Source: an uncultured Pseudomonadales bacterium
GTDB taxonomy: Bacteria > Pseudomonadota > Gammaproteobacteria > Pseudomonadales > Cellvibrionaceae
NCBI GenBank assembly: GCA_947489425.1
Contig: CANLDL010000001.1
Span: 62,001 to 126,000, forward strand
Direction of reading: 5' to 3'
Length of the DNA stretch: 64,000 bases
Numbering within the stretch: the first letter of the stretch is position 1; every line of letters begins with the position of its first letter. The notes under the pieces were generated by a model. The model was not told the DNA's origin. It saw only the letters and a list, made by a program, of their open reading frames with translations, and did no database searches. A program made the position numbers and the translations under genes. Below, piece by piece: positions 19,795-27,683 of this stretch.

Positions 19795-19812
19795 TGTGCG
19801 ATATCTCTCACG
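19795..19812. promoter_or_regulatory. GacA/UvrY-box-like inverted repeat
   Basis: TGTGCGATATCTCTCACG is an imperfect inverted repeat. It resembles the known upstream element of csrB/rsm genes (family consensus about TGTAAG-N6-CTTACA). Its centre lies about 63 bases before the proposed sRNA start, a distance usual for GacA-dependent promoters in pseudomonads. The assignment is by comparison from memory and by context. Confidence 0.5.
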
Positions 19813-19855
19813 TTACTTTCAGCCTTCTCCTATATTTTTTTATTACTTCTTTAAC

Positions 19856-19861
19856 GATAAT
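19856..19861 (+). promoter_or_regulatory. Probable -10 element of the candidate sRNA
   Basis: GATAAT lies six bases before the first predicted hairpin. No TTGACA-like -35 is found 16-18 bases upstream, as expected for a promoter that needs an activator. Confidence 0.4.
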
Positions 19862-19866
19862 AACTA

Positions 19867-20032
19867 TCACAAGGAAGTGACACAGGAAGTAACTATTTAA
19901 AGGGAGACTTTAAAATAGAGGCCAGGTAAGGCCAAAGGAAGCGACTATTTCAAGCGTTATAAGGAGATAGCACTTAAGGATGACAGGATGTCGCCGATTA
20001 GCCCGATAAGCTTTTGTTTATCGGGCTTTTTT
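19867..20032 (+). ncRNA. Candidate CsrB/RsmZ-type sRNA that titrates CsrA/RsmA
   Basis: About 166 bases with seven GGA motifs (starting at 19873, 19885, 19903, 19937, 19963, 19978 and 19986), six of them as AGGA. Several sit in hairpin loops. The 5' hairpin has stem TCAC/GTGA and loop AAGGAA (19867-19880). A 10-bp stem at 19893-19918 has loop GGAGA. TAT/ATA frames AAGGAG near 19963, and GACA/TGTC frames GGA near 19986. A GGCC hairpin with loop AGGTAA lies at 19920-19933. The transcript ends in a strong intrinsic terminator. CsrA-family proteins bind GGA in loops, and RNAs with many such sites sequester them. There is no coding frame. It is not seen to be conserved elsewhere in the window, so conservation is unproven. 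Confidence 0.72.
20000..20032 (+). terminator. Rho-independent terminator of the candidate sRNA
   Basis: AGCCCGATAA and TTATCGGGCT arms (10 bp) are followed by a T-run. It would end either the sRNA or lapB read-through. Confidence 0.92.
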
Positions 20033-20092
20033 ATGTGTTTCCTTTTATCTGAGTACTGAGTCATAATTAATACTAATAAAAACAAAAAATAC

Positions 20093-20119
20093 AGGCTAAT
20101 ACTATAGAGCGATTAGCCT
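20093..20119. repeat. Inverted repeat between the sRNA and tRNA-Asn
   Basis: AGGCTAAT and ATTAGCCT are exact complements separated by 11 bases. No T-run follows. The rest of 20033-20208 is A+T-rich and shows nothing I can assign. Confidence 0.35.
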
Positions 20120-20208
20120 ATATAGGATAATATTCGAGTATAGTAAAAAAAGAATAAGCTATTGAATTAAAAAGAGAAATATATAGAAAAGAAAATGGTT
20201 TTCAAAGG

Positions 20209-20237
20209 TTGACAGATAAGTGAAGGCTCTATAATAT
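20209..20237 (+). promoter_or_regulatory. tRNA-Asn promoter
   Basis: TTGACA at 20209-20214 and TAATAT at 20232-20237 are separated by 17 bases, followed by a GCGC discriminator typical of stable-RNA promoters. Confidence 0.75.
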
Positions 20238-20273
20238 GCGCATCACTTGGCCGACATGGCCAACACTTCCCAT

Positions 20274-20349
20274 TCCGCCTTAGCTCAGTTGGTAGAGCAA
20301 ATGACTGTTAATCATTGGGTCGCTGGTTCGAGCCCAGCAGGCGGAGCCA
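20274..20349 (+). tRNA. tRNA-Asn (GTT)
   Basis: 76 bases including an encoded CCA. Acceptor arms TCCGCCT (20274-20280) and AGGCGGA pair fully. The anticodon loop reads CTGTTAA with GTT, and the T-loop is GGTTCGAGCCC. It lies 91 bases upstream of the first polysaccharide gene. Confidence 0.97.
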
Positions 20350-20440
20350 TTATTTTGTAAAGAACCTCTTTTTTATTAATATTACCCTGTAGTATTATTT
20401 CAAATATCTAGATATAAATATATTACTGTTTAGGCTTTCT

Positions 20441-21703
20441 ATGAAAAAAATTGCTGTAATTGGCCTAGGTTATGTTGGTCTTCCTCTTGCTGTTGAGTTC
20501 GGTAAAAAGCGAAAGATTATTGGATTTGATATAAATAGTCAGAGAGTCAAAGAGCTTTTATCCGGCAAAGATCAAACGTTAGAGGTTAATAGCGAAGAAT
20601 TACAAGAAGCAAAGTATTTAAGCTATTCTTCCAGTCTTGAGGATTTAAAAGGCTGCCATATTTATATTGTCACCGTACCTACACCTATTGACGAAAATAA
20701 CTCCCCTGATCTTGGCCCACTTTGTAGGGCATCTGAAGCTTTAGCTACGGTGATTTGTAAAGGGGATATTGTTATTTATGAATCTACTGTGTATCCAGGT
20801 GCCACAGAAGAAGTATGTATTCCTGTCATTGAAAAAAAATCTGGGCTTGTATTCAATAAAGATTTTTTTGTGGGATATTCGCCAGAACGGATTAATCCAG
20901 GAGACAAGATTAATCGTCTAACAACGATTAAAAAGATTACATCAGGCTCTACAGATGAGATCTCTAAAGAAATTGATGAGCTGTATGCCGAAATCATTAC
21001 GGCTGGCACACATAGGGCATCCTCTATTAAAGTGGCTGAGGCTGCAAAAGTTATTGAGAATACTCAGCGTGATTTGAATATTGCAATAATTAATGAATTT
21101 GCAAAAATCTTCAATATACTTGAGATTGATACTGAAGAAGTATTGAATGCAGCAGGCACAAAATGGAATTTCTTAAGATTTAAGCCTGGTTTAGTTGGTG
21201 GCCATTGTATCAGTGTAGACCCATATTACCTTACCTATAAAGCTAAAGAGGTTGGTTATCAGCCAGAGGTTATTTTATCCGGGCGTCGTATTAATGATGG
21301 GATGGGGCAGTACACAGCCACTCAATTAGTGAAAGCGGTTAGTCGTAAAAAAATTCATATAGATGAAGCGCGTGTGCTAGTTCTTGGTTTCACTTTTAAA
21401 GGTGATTGCCCAGATGTGCGTAATACTAAGATTATTGATATGGTTTTAGAGTTAGAAAGTTTTAATATGAATGTTGATGTTTACGACCATTGGGCTGACC
21501 CTGTAGAAGTTCAGCGTGAATATGATTTAGTTCTACAGCAGGAGCTAAATGATGGTGTGTATGATGCACTTGTATTAGCTGTGGATCATACAGATTTTAA
21601 AACCTGGGGAGTTGAAAAAATACGATCCCTAGGTAAGAAAAATCATGTGTTATATGATATTAAACATGTACTGCCGGTAGATCAGTCTGATATCCGGCTC
21701 TAG
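20441..21703 (+). CDS. UDP-N-acetylhexosamine 6-dehydrogenase (TviB/WbpO-like)
   Basis: A 420-residue NAD-dependent nucleotide-sugar dehydrogenase that oxidises C6 of UDP-GlcNAc or UDP-GalNAc to the uronic acid. The NAD motif GLGYVGLP is at residues 8-15, SPER at 147-150, K203, and the catalytic Cys256 lies in [12 protein letters not shown]. This last block is of the TviB/WbpO kind rather than WbpA. With WbpB, D and E next door, its product should feed a 2,3-diacetamido uronic acid. Whether the sugar is gluco or galacto cannot be told from sequence. First gene of the locus. Confidence 0.9.
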   Translation: MKKIAVIGLGYVGLPLAVEFGKKRKIIGFDINSQRVKELLSGKDQTLEVNSEELQEAKYLSYSSSLEDLKGCHIYIVTVPTPIDENNSPDLGPLCRASEALATVICKGDIVIYESTVYPGATEEVCIPVIEKKSGLVFNKDFFVGYSPERINPGDKINRLTTIKKITSGSTDEISKEIDELYAEIITAGTHRASSIKVAEAAKVIENTQRDLNIAIINEFAKIFNILEIDTEEVLNAAGTKWNFLRFKPGLVGGHCISVDPYYLTYKAKEVGYQPEVILSGRRINDGMGQYTATQLVKAVSRKKIHIDEARVLVLGFTFKGDCPDVRNTKIIDMVLELESFNMNVDVYDHWADPVEVQREYDLVLQQELNDGVYDALVLAVDHTDFKTWGVEKIRSLGKKNHVLYDIKHVLPVDQSDIRL

Positions 21704-21728
21704 TTTTGAACAATATAGAGAGTAGTAA

Positions 21729-22679
21729 GTGAAAAATTTTGCAATAATTGGCGCCGCGGGTTATATCGCTCCACGTCACCTAAAGGCTATTAAAGAGACA
21801 GGTAATAATCTCGTTGTTGCTATGGATGTTAATGATTCTGTAGGTATTATGGACAGCTATTTCCCAGAAGCTGAATTCTTTACAGAGTTTGAGGAGTTTT
21901 CGGCATATATAGAAGACTTTAAGCAGAAGGGAGAAAATCTAGATTATATTGCCATTTGTTCTCCAAATTATCTCCACTTGCCACATATGAAATTTGCTTT
22001 ACAAAATGGCATTGATGTAATTTGTGAAAAACCTTTGGTTTTAAATACATGTGATTTGGATACGTTAAGTCGTTATGAAAAAAAATATAATGCTAAGGTA
22101 AACTCAATTTTACAGCTACGCCTACACCCATCGATTATTGAATTAAGAGATAAAGTTCGAAATGCTCCCGATGATAAAGTATTCGATGTCGATTTAACGT
22201 ATTTAACGTCTCGTGGTAAATGGTATTTAAAATCTTGGAAAGGCTTTGATGAAAAGTCAGGTGGTGTTGCAACGAATATTGGAGTGCACTTTTATGACAT
22301 GCTGCATTTTATTTTCGGTAAAATTATTCATAATGAAGTACATTATAGAGATGCTAAAACTTCATCGGGGTATCTCCAGTACGAACGTGCAAATGTACGT
22401 TGGTTTTTATCAATAGATGCTGGTCATCTGCCAAAAAATGCTGTTCAGGGTGAAAAGTTAACTTATCGTAGTATTAATATTGAGGGTGATGAACTTGAGT
22501 TTTCGGGTGGTTTTACTGATTTACATACTCAAAGCTACCAGCGAATTTTACTCGGAAATGGTTATGGGACTGAAGACAATCGTGTGGCAATCGAAACAGT
22601 TGATATTATGCGGAAATCTTCAGTTACTCCAAAGCCTATGTGCCCACACCCATTACTAGGTAATGTAATAAGTGGCTAA
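21729..22679 (+). CDS. wbpB: WbpB/WlbA-type UDP-GlcNAcA 3-dehydrogenase
   Basis: A 316-residue Gfo/Idh/MocA oxidoreductase. The Rossmann motif [10 protein letters not shown] is at residues 8-17, and the family EKP motif at E100-K101-P102. It oxidises C3 of the UDP-HexNAc uronic acid. In the Pseudomonas pathway WbpB regenerates its NAD with 2-oxoglutarate, giving 2-hydroxyglutarate, and works with WbpE, which makes 2-oxoglutarate. The start is GTG, with stop and start of wbpD overlapping by 8 bases. The LhgO-like gene downstream may deal with the hydroxyglutarate. Confidence 0.88.
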   Translation: MKNFAIIGAAGYIAPRHLKAIKETGNNLVVAMDVNDSVGIMDSYFPEAEFFTEFEEFSAYIEDFKQKGENLDYIAICSPNYLHLPHMKFALQNGIDVICEKPLVLNTCDLDTLSRYEKKYNAKVNSILQLRLHPSIIELRDKVRNAPDDKVFDVDLTYLTSRGKWYLKSWKGFDEKSGGVATNIGVHFYDMLHFIFGKIIHNEVHYRDAKTSSGYLQYERANVRWFLSIDAGHLPKNAVQGEKLTYRSINIEGDELEFSGGFTDLHTQSYQRILLGNGYGTEDNRVAIETVDIMRKSSVTPKPMCPHPLLGNVISG

Positions 22680-23256
22680 TTATTACCAGCATGATAGTGC
22701 AATTATAGATGATGGTGCCCAAATTGGTCAGGGATCCCGAGTTTGGCATTTCTCACATGTTTGTTCTCAAGCCATCATTGGTGCTGAAGTATCACTTGGC
22801 CAAAATGTATTTGTTGGTAATAAGGTAGTCATTGGGGATAATTGTAAAATACAAAATAATGTTTCAGTGTACGATAATGTTTGCTTAGAAGATGGTGTAT
22901 TTTGTGGTCCAAGCATGGTATTTACTAATGTATATAATCCTCGCTCTTTTGTTGAAAGAAAAGATCAATATCTGGATACACTTGTTAAAAAAGGAGCTAC
23001 CTTAGGCGCAAATTGTACAGTCGTTTGTGGTACTACTATAGGTGAGTATGCTTTTGTCGGTGCTGGTGCAGTGGTCAATAAAGATGTTAAAGCTTATGCA
23101 TTAATGGTTGGCGTACCAGCTAGGCAAATAGGTTGGATGAGTGAGTATGGTGAGCAAATTAATTTACCTTTATCAGGAAATGCAGAATTTATTTGCCCTT
23201 ATACTCAAGCGTGTTATGTATTAACAGGTGATAACTTAACGAAAATGGATTCGTGA
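22672..23256 (+). CDS. wbpD: WbpD/WlbB-type UDP-3-amino sugar N-acetyltransferase
   Basis: A 194-residue left-handed beta-helix acetyltransferase with hexapeptide repeats from about residue 12 to 150 ([29 protein letters not shown] and similar). It acetylates the 3-amino group of the UDP-2-acetamido-3-amino uronic acid made by WbpB and WbpE. Its start is GTG and it overlaps wbpB, so the genes are translationally linked. The C-terminal extension with two Cys ([10 protein letters not shown]) is seen in some family members. Confidence 0.88.
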   Translation: MANYYQHDSAIIDDGAQIGQGSRVWHFSHVCSQAIIGAEVSLGQNVFVGNKVVIGDNCKIQNNVSVYDNVCLEDGVFCGPSMVFTNVYNPRSFVERKDQYLDTLVKKGATLGANCTVVCGTTIGEYAFVGAGAVVNKDVKAYALMVGVPARQIGWMSEYGEQINLPLSGNAEFICPYTQACYVLTGDNLTKMDS

Positions 23257-23258
23257 TA

Positions 23259-24350
23259 ATGATTGCGTTTATTGATTTAGCTGCACAGTATCAACATCTT
23301 AAAAAACGTATAGATAAACGGATTCAGACGGTTTTAGATCATGGCCAATATATTATGGGCCCTGAAGTTTTCGAATTTGAAAAACAATTGGCTGAGTATG
23401 TTGGAGTCAAACATGCGATTACATGCGCAAATGGAACTGATGCTCTAAGTTTGGCGTTAATGACTGTTGGTATAAAAGAAGGTGATGCTGTATTTTGTCC
23501 AACATTTACTTTTTTTGCAACTGCTGAAACGATTGCATATAAAAATGCAACTCCAGTATTTGTAGATTCAGATGAAAGTACCTTCAATATATGTCCATAT
23601 GATTTAGAAAAACGTATTGAAGCAGTAATTAAAGAAGGTAAATTAAAACCTAAGGCAATTATTACAGTAGATCTATTTGGCTTGCCTGCAAATTATCCTG
23701 AGATACAGAAAATTGCTGATAAATATAACCTCCTCGTAATTGAAGATGCTGCTCAAGGGTTTGGTGGCGAGATCAACGGGAGAAAGGCATGTAGTTTTGG
23801 TGATATTTCTACAACGAGTTTTTTTCCTGCTAAACCTCTTGGTTGTTATGGAGATGGTGGTGCACTGTTTACTGACAATGATAGTTATGCTGAATTAATT
23901 CGCTCGTATCGTGTTCATGGTAAAGGCGAAGACAAATACGATAATGTCCGTATTGGAATGAATAGTCGCCTTGATACAATACAGGCGGCCATTCTTATAG
24001 AAAAACTTATCGAGTTTCCTAAAGAGCTTGAGAAACGTAATTTTATTGCTCAATACTACCAAAGAGCTTTATCTACACATTACCAAACACCTAAGGTGCC
24101 GAATGGTTATACTAGTTCTTGGGCTCAATATACAGTGCTAACCTCAGATAGAAAGTCGACTATGGAAAATTATAAAAATAAAAATATTCCAACAGCTATC
24201 TATTACAACACGTGTATGCATCAACAAACAGCTTTTAAATATTTAAACTATAGTGATAGTGAATATCCAGTTGCTTCTAAGTTGTCTAAACAAGTTTTTA
24301 GCCTACCAATGCACCCATACATAAATATTGATGATTTAGCGAATGTATAG
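23259..24350 (+). CDS. wbpE: WbpE/WlbC-type 3-keto-sugar aminotransferase
   Basis: A 363-residue PLP aminotransferase of the DegT/DnrJ/EryC1 family. The PLP lysine is K192 in SFFPAKPLG, and the phosphate-binding region is CANGTDAL. I chose the ATG at 23259 (MIAFIDLAAQY), which matches the family start; a GTG two codons earlier overlaps the wbpD stop. It moves the amino group of glutamate to C3 of the keto sugar, releasing 2-oxoglutarate. It completes the wbpB-D-E set. Confidence 0.88.
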   Translation: MIAFIDLAAQYQHLKKRIDKRIQTVLDHGQYIMGPEVFEFEKQLAEYVGVKHAITCANGTDALSLALMTVGIKEGDAVFCPTFTFFATAETIAYKNATPVFVDSDESTFNICPYDLEKRIEAVIKEGKLKPKAIITVDLFGLPANYPEIQKIADKYNLLVIEDAAQGFGGEINGRKACSFGDISTTSFFPAKPLGCYGDGGALFTDNDSYAELIRSYRVHGKGEDKYDNVRIGMNSRLDTIQAAILIEKLIEFPKELEKRNFIAQYYQRALSTHYQTPKVPNGYTSSWAQYTVLTSDRKSTMENYKNKNIPTAIYYNTCMHQQTAFKYLNYSDSEYPVASKLSKQVFSLPMHPYINIDDLANV

Positions 24351-25542
24351 ATATGATGTCGTTATAGCTGGGGCTGGCATCATTGGGCTGACTTTAGCGA
24401 GAGAAATCTTGTTGCGCTCTCCTAAAATTAAATTACTTATACTGGAAAAAGAGCCATATATTGGCGCTCACGCTAGTGGGCGGAATAGTGGAGTATTGCA
24501 TACTGGAATTTATTATCCATCACATACCTTGAAGGCTAAATTTTGCAAACAAGGTGCTGATAAATTATTTGATTATGCGATAACAAATAAAATACCGGTT
24601 AAAAAAAATGGCAAGGTTATTGTTGCTCGATCGGAAGAGAACGCTAAAGGGTTGGCTGCGCTAATCCAAAATGCTAAAGAAAGTAACATTTCAGCAGAAT
24701 TGCTTGATGAAGCTGGAATAAAGGCTATAGAACCATTTGCATATGCTGAGCATGGTGGTATTTATTGTAAAGATACGGCAGTGATAGATAATAAAAAAGT
24801 ATTGAGTTGCTTGGAAGAAGAGTTAATTAAGTTAGGTGCTAAATTTCAATATAATGTTTCAGTTTTAGATGCAGAAGTTACTAAGGATAAGATTGTAACA
24901 TCGCAGGGGTGTATTAATTATGGTTATTTTATTAACGCAACTGGAGCTTTTTCTGACAAGGTAGCAAAGTTGTTTAATATAGCTCAAGAGTATAAATTGG
25001 TTCCATTTAAAGGAATGTACTATAAATTTAAAAAAGAACATGCGCATAAAGTTAATGGTAGTATTTATCCCGTTCCAGATCCATCTTTACCATTTTTGGG
25101 GATTCATTTTACGCGTGTAATCAATGATGATGTGTATATTGGACCTACTGCTATTCCTGCATTAGGGCGTGAAAATTATAATTCGTTGAAAGGTATTGAT
25201 GTGTCAGAAAGCTTGTCTATATTGATGAGTCTATCTCGATTGTATTTTAAAGATATACAAAATTTTAGAAGTTTAGTGAAAAAAGAATTACCTCATTTGA
25301 TTTCTTCTGGTTTTTATAAATCTTCAGCATCATTAATGAGCGGGATTGATGCCTCATGGTTGGAAAAAAATTCTAAAGTGGGTATTCGGCCTCAACTAAT
25401 AAATACTCAAAAAAATAGGCTTGAGATGGACTTTTTGGTTGAATTTAGCGGTAACACTATGCATGTTTTAAATTCTATTTCGCCTGCATTTACAAGTTCA
25501 TTCGCAGTGGCAGAATATTTAGTCAATAAAATTGATATATAA
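24343..25542 (+). CDS. L-2-hydroxyglutarate oxidase-like FAD protein (LhgO-like)
   Basis: A 399-residue DAO-fold flavoprotein. The FAD-binding GAGIIG is at residues 10-15, and the block SGRNSGVLHTGIYY (about 45-58) is the hallmark of LhgO. LhgO oxidises L-2-hydroxyglutarate to 2-oxoglutarate and passes electrons to the quinone pool. The gene overlaps wbpE by 8 bases, so it is part of the same translational unit. That placement suggests it handles the 2-hydroxyglutarate produced by WbpB. A role on another 2-hydroxy acid or a sugar is possible. Confidence 0.78.
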   Translation: MYRYDVVIAGAGIIGLTLAREILLRSPKIKLLILEKEPYIGAHASGRNSGVLHTGIYYPSHTLKAKFCKQGADKLFDYAITNKIPVKKNGKVIVARSEENAKGLAALIQNAKESNISAELLDEAGIKAIEPFAYAEHGGIYCKDTAVIDNKKVLSCLEEELIKLGAKFQYNVSVLDAEVTKDKIVTSQGCINYGYFINATGAFSDKVAKLFNIAQEYKLVPFKGMYYKFKKEHAHKVNGSIYPVPDPSLPFLGIHFTRVINDDVYIGPTAIPALGRENYNSLKGIDVSESLSILMSLSRLYFKDIQNFRSLVKKELPHLISSGFYKSSASLMSGIDASWLEKNSKVGIRPQLINTQKNRLEMDFLVEFSGNTMHVLNSISPAFTSSFAVAEYLVNKIDI

Positions 25543-25557
25543 AAAATTGGAGGTGAT

Positions 25558-26535
25558 ATGATTTTATCAGGTAAGAAAATATTAGTAATTGGTGGTGCCG
25601 GATTTATCGGTAGTAATGTGGTATCAGAGTTGCTCAAAACTGATGTTGCTGAGGTCGTCATTTATGACAATCTTGCACGTGGAAAAAAAGCATATGTTGA
25701 AGAATCTCTGAAGGACTCACGCTGTACATTTTATCCCAATGGTGGGGATATTCGTGAAATTGACATACTTGATCATGCCATGAAGGGTATGGATGCAGTT
25801 ATTCATTTGTCTGCTATGTGGTTGCTACATTGTAAAGATTTTCCAAGAACTGCATTCGATGTAAATATCCAAGGCACTTTCAATGTATTGGAGGCCTGTG
25901 TAAAAAATAATATCGAGAGGCTTGTCTATTCATCATCGGCATCTGTTTATGGTGATGCAGTAGAAGTTCCAATGACCGAAAGTCATGATTTTAACAATAA
26001 AAATTTTTATGGAGCGACCAAAATTGCTGGAGAGGCCATGTGTCGAGCAATATTCGATCGTTATGGTTTAAACTATGTTGGTCTTAGGTATATGAATGTT
26101 TATGGCCCTCATCAGGATCAGACAGCGGCATATACTGGTGTTGTGCCCATTATGTTAAATAAGATTGACGCAGGAGAAGCTCCCATTATTAATGGTGATG
26201 GCTCACAGGCTTACGACTTTGTATCCGTTCAAGATGTGGCTCGTTGTAATGTGTTAGCACTTCAATCTGACGCGACAGATCAATATTACAATGTTGGTAC
26301 AGGTGTTCAGACAAGTATTAAAGAATTGTGTGACCTGATTTTAGAGCTTAAAGGTTCATCTTTAGAAGTCAAGTACAAGCCATATTCGGCTGAAGATGCT
26401 AGGCGTATGGTGCAAAATCGAATTGGTTGTCCGAAGAAAGCTAAAGAAGAATTAGGGTTTGAATATAAAGATGACCTTAAAACTGGCCTGCTAAATTTAA
26501 TAGCTTGGCGTGAGCATACAAAGGGGCAATTTTAA
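25558..26535 (+). CDS. NAD-dependent nucleotide-sugar epimerase/dehydratase
   Basis: A 325-residue extended SDR. The NAD motif GGAGFIGS is at residues 12-19, the SSSAS block at 125-129, and YxxxK at Y151/K155. The fold matches UDP-hexose 4-epimerases. With the dehydrogenase upstream it may convert gluco to galacto forms of a UDP-sugar. A near-perfect Shine-Dalgarno (TTGGAGGTGAT) marks the ATG, the strongest in the locus. The exact reaction cannot be assigned. Confidence 0.82.
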   Translation: MILSGKKILVIGGAGFIGSNVVSELLKTDVAEVVIYDNLARGKKAYVEESLKDSRCTFYPNGGDIREIDILDHAMKGMDAVIHLSAMWLLHCKDFPRTAFDVNIQGTFNVLEACVKNNIERLVYSSSASVYGDAVEVPMTESHDFNNKNFYGATKIAGEAMCRAIFDRYGLNYVGLRYMNVYGPHQDQTAAYTGVVPIMLNKIDAGEAPIINGDGSQAYDFVSVQDVARCNVLALQSDATDQYYNVGTGVQTSIKELCDLILELKGSSLEVKYKPYSAEDARRMVQNRIGCPKKAKEELGFEYKDDLKTGLLNLIAWREHTKGQF

Positions 26536-27678
26536 TTGGAAAAGAGAGTTATACAAATTGCACTACCTGTTATAGGTGAAGATGAGTGGCAAGCTGTTCG
26601 GGAACCTCTAATGTCAGGTTGGGTTACACAAGGCCCTAAAGTTGCCGAGTTTGAGAAATTATTCGCTGAAAAGCACGGGGTGCATAATGCTTTGGCAGTC
26701 ACTTCGTGCACAACTGGACTTCACCTTATTTTAGCTGCTTTGGGTGTTGGTCCCGGTGATGAGGTTATTGTCCCGGCATTTACTTGGGTGGCCACAGCAA
26801 ATGTTGTTTTATACTGTGGTGCAACCCCTGTGTTTGTAGACGTATCTCGTGAAACATTCAATATAGATGTAACTCAAATTGCCGATAAGGTGACTGCACG
26901 TACAAAAGCAATCATAGCTGTACATTTGTTTGGCCTATGTGCCGAAATTGATGAAATTAAAACTGTTATACCTGAAGGTGTCGCTATTATCGAAGATGCA
27001 GCTTGTGGAGCGGGCGCTTTGTACAATAAGCAATCTGCTGGGTCATTAGGTACTGCTGCATCATTTTCGTTTCACCCACGCAAATCTATCACCACGGGTG
27101 AGGGTGGTATGGTCACTACAAATGATTCTTTACTTGCTGATCGCATGAATCAAATGCGGAATCATGGTGCAACTCTTTCAGAAGAGCAACGTCATCATGG
27201 ACCAAGACCTTATATTCTTCCAGATTTTAACCTTCTTGGTTTTAATTACCGTATGACGGATGTGCAAGGTGCAATCGGCCTTGTGCAGTTAAAAAAGCTA
27301 GAGGAACTCATTAATGAACGAGCTAAATGGGCTAAATGGTATTTGGATGAACTAAGTTCTATTGAATGGCTGCATTTACCAAAAGAGCCAGATAATGGAC
27401 GACATGGATGGCAGTCATTTGTAACGTATGTACATCCAGATAAAGCACCAATGGCAAGAAATGAAATTATGGATCAACTCCAAAAGCTTGGTGTCTCGAC
27501 ACGCCCAGGAACTCATGCAGTGCACATACTAGGTTTATATCAAGAACAGTTTGGGTTTAAACCGGAGGACTTTCCTGGTGCCAGAGATTGTGATGCAAAT
27601 ACGATGGCAATTCCATTACATAATAAGATGACAGCAGATGATTATGAGTATGTCGTTAATGCTATTAGGAGTTTATAG
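26536..27678 (+). CDS. DegT/DnrJ/EryC1 sugar aminotransferase
   Basis: A 380-residue PLP enzyme. The active-site lysine is K183 in SFHPRKSITTGEGG, and the SCTTGLHL block (57-64) binds phosphate. The start is TTG directly after the upstream stop, with AGGGG ten bases before. It is not close to WbpE in sequence, so it acts on a different keto sugar, possibly made by the epimerase or dehydratase genes of the locus. It is followed six bases later by the first asparagine-synthetase-like gene. Confidence 0.85.
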   Translation: MEKRVIQIALPVIGEDEWQAVREPLMSGWVTQGPKVAEFEKLFAEKHGVHNALAVTSCTTGLHLILAALGVGPGDEVIVPAFTWVATANVVLYCGATPVFVDVSRETFNIDVTQIADKVTARTKAIIAVHLFGLCAEIDEIKTVIPEGVAIIEDAACGAGALYNKQSAGSLGTAASFSFHPRKSITTGEGGMVTTNDSLLADRMNQMRNHGATLSEEQRHHGPRPYILPDFNLLGFNYRMTDVQGAIGLVQLKKLEELINERAKWAKWYLDELSSIEWLHLPKEPDNGRHGWQSFVTYVHPDKAPMARNEIMDQLQKLGVSTRPGTHAVHILGLYQEQFGFKPEDFPGARDCDANTMAIPLHNKMTADDYEYVVNAIRSL

Positions 27679-27683
27679 TTTCG

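Noticed and set aside
20274..20349. tRNA-Asn as an attachment site of a genomic island
   Set aside because: No integrase gene and no repeat of the tRNA 3' end was found within the window.
20350..20440. JUMPstart/ops element before the polysaccharide locus
   Set aside because: No GGCGGTAGCGT-like ops sequence is present in the leader.
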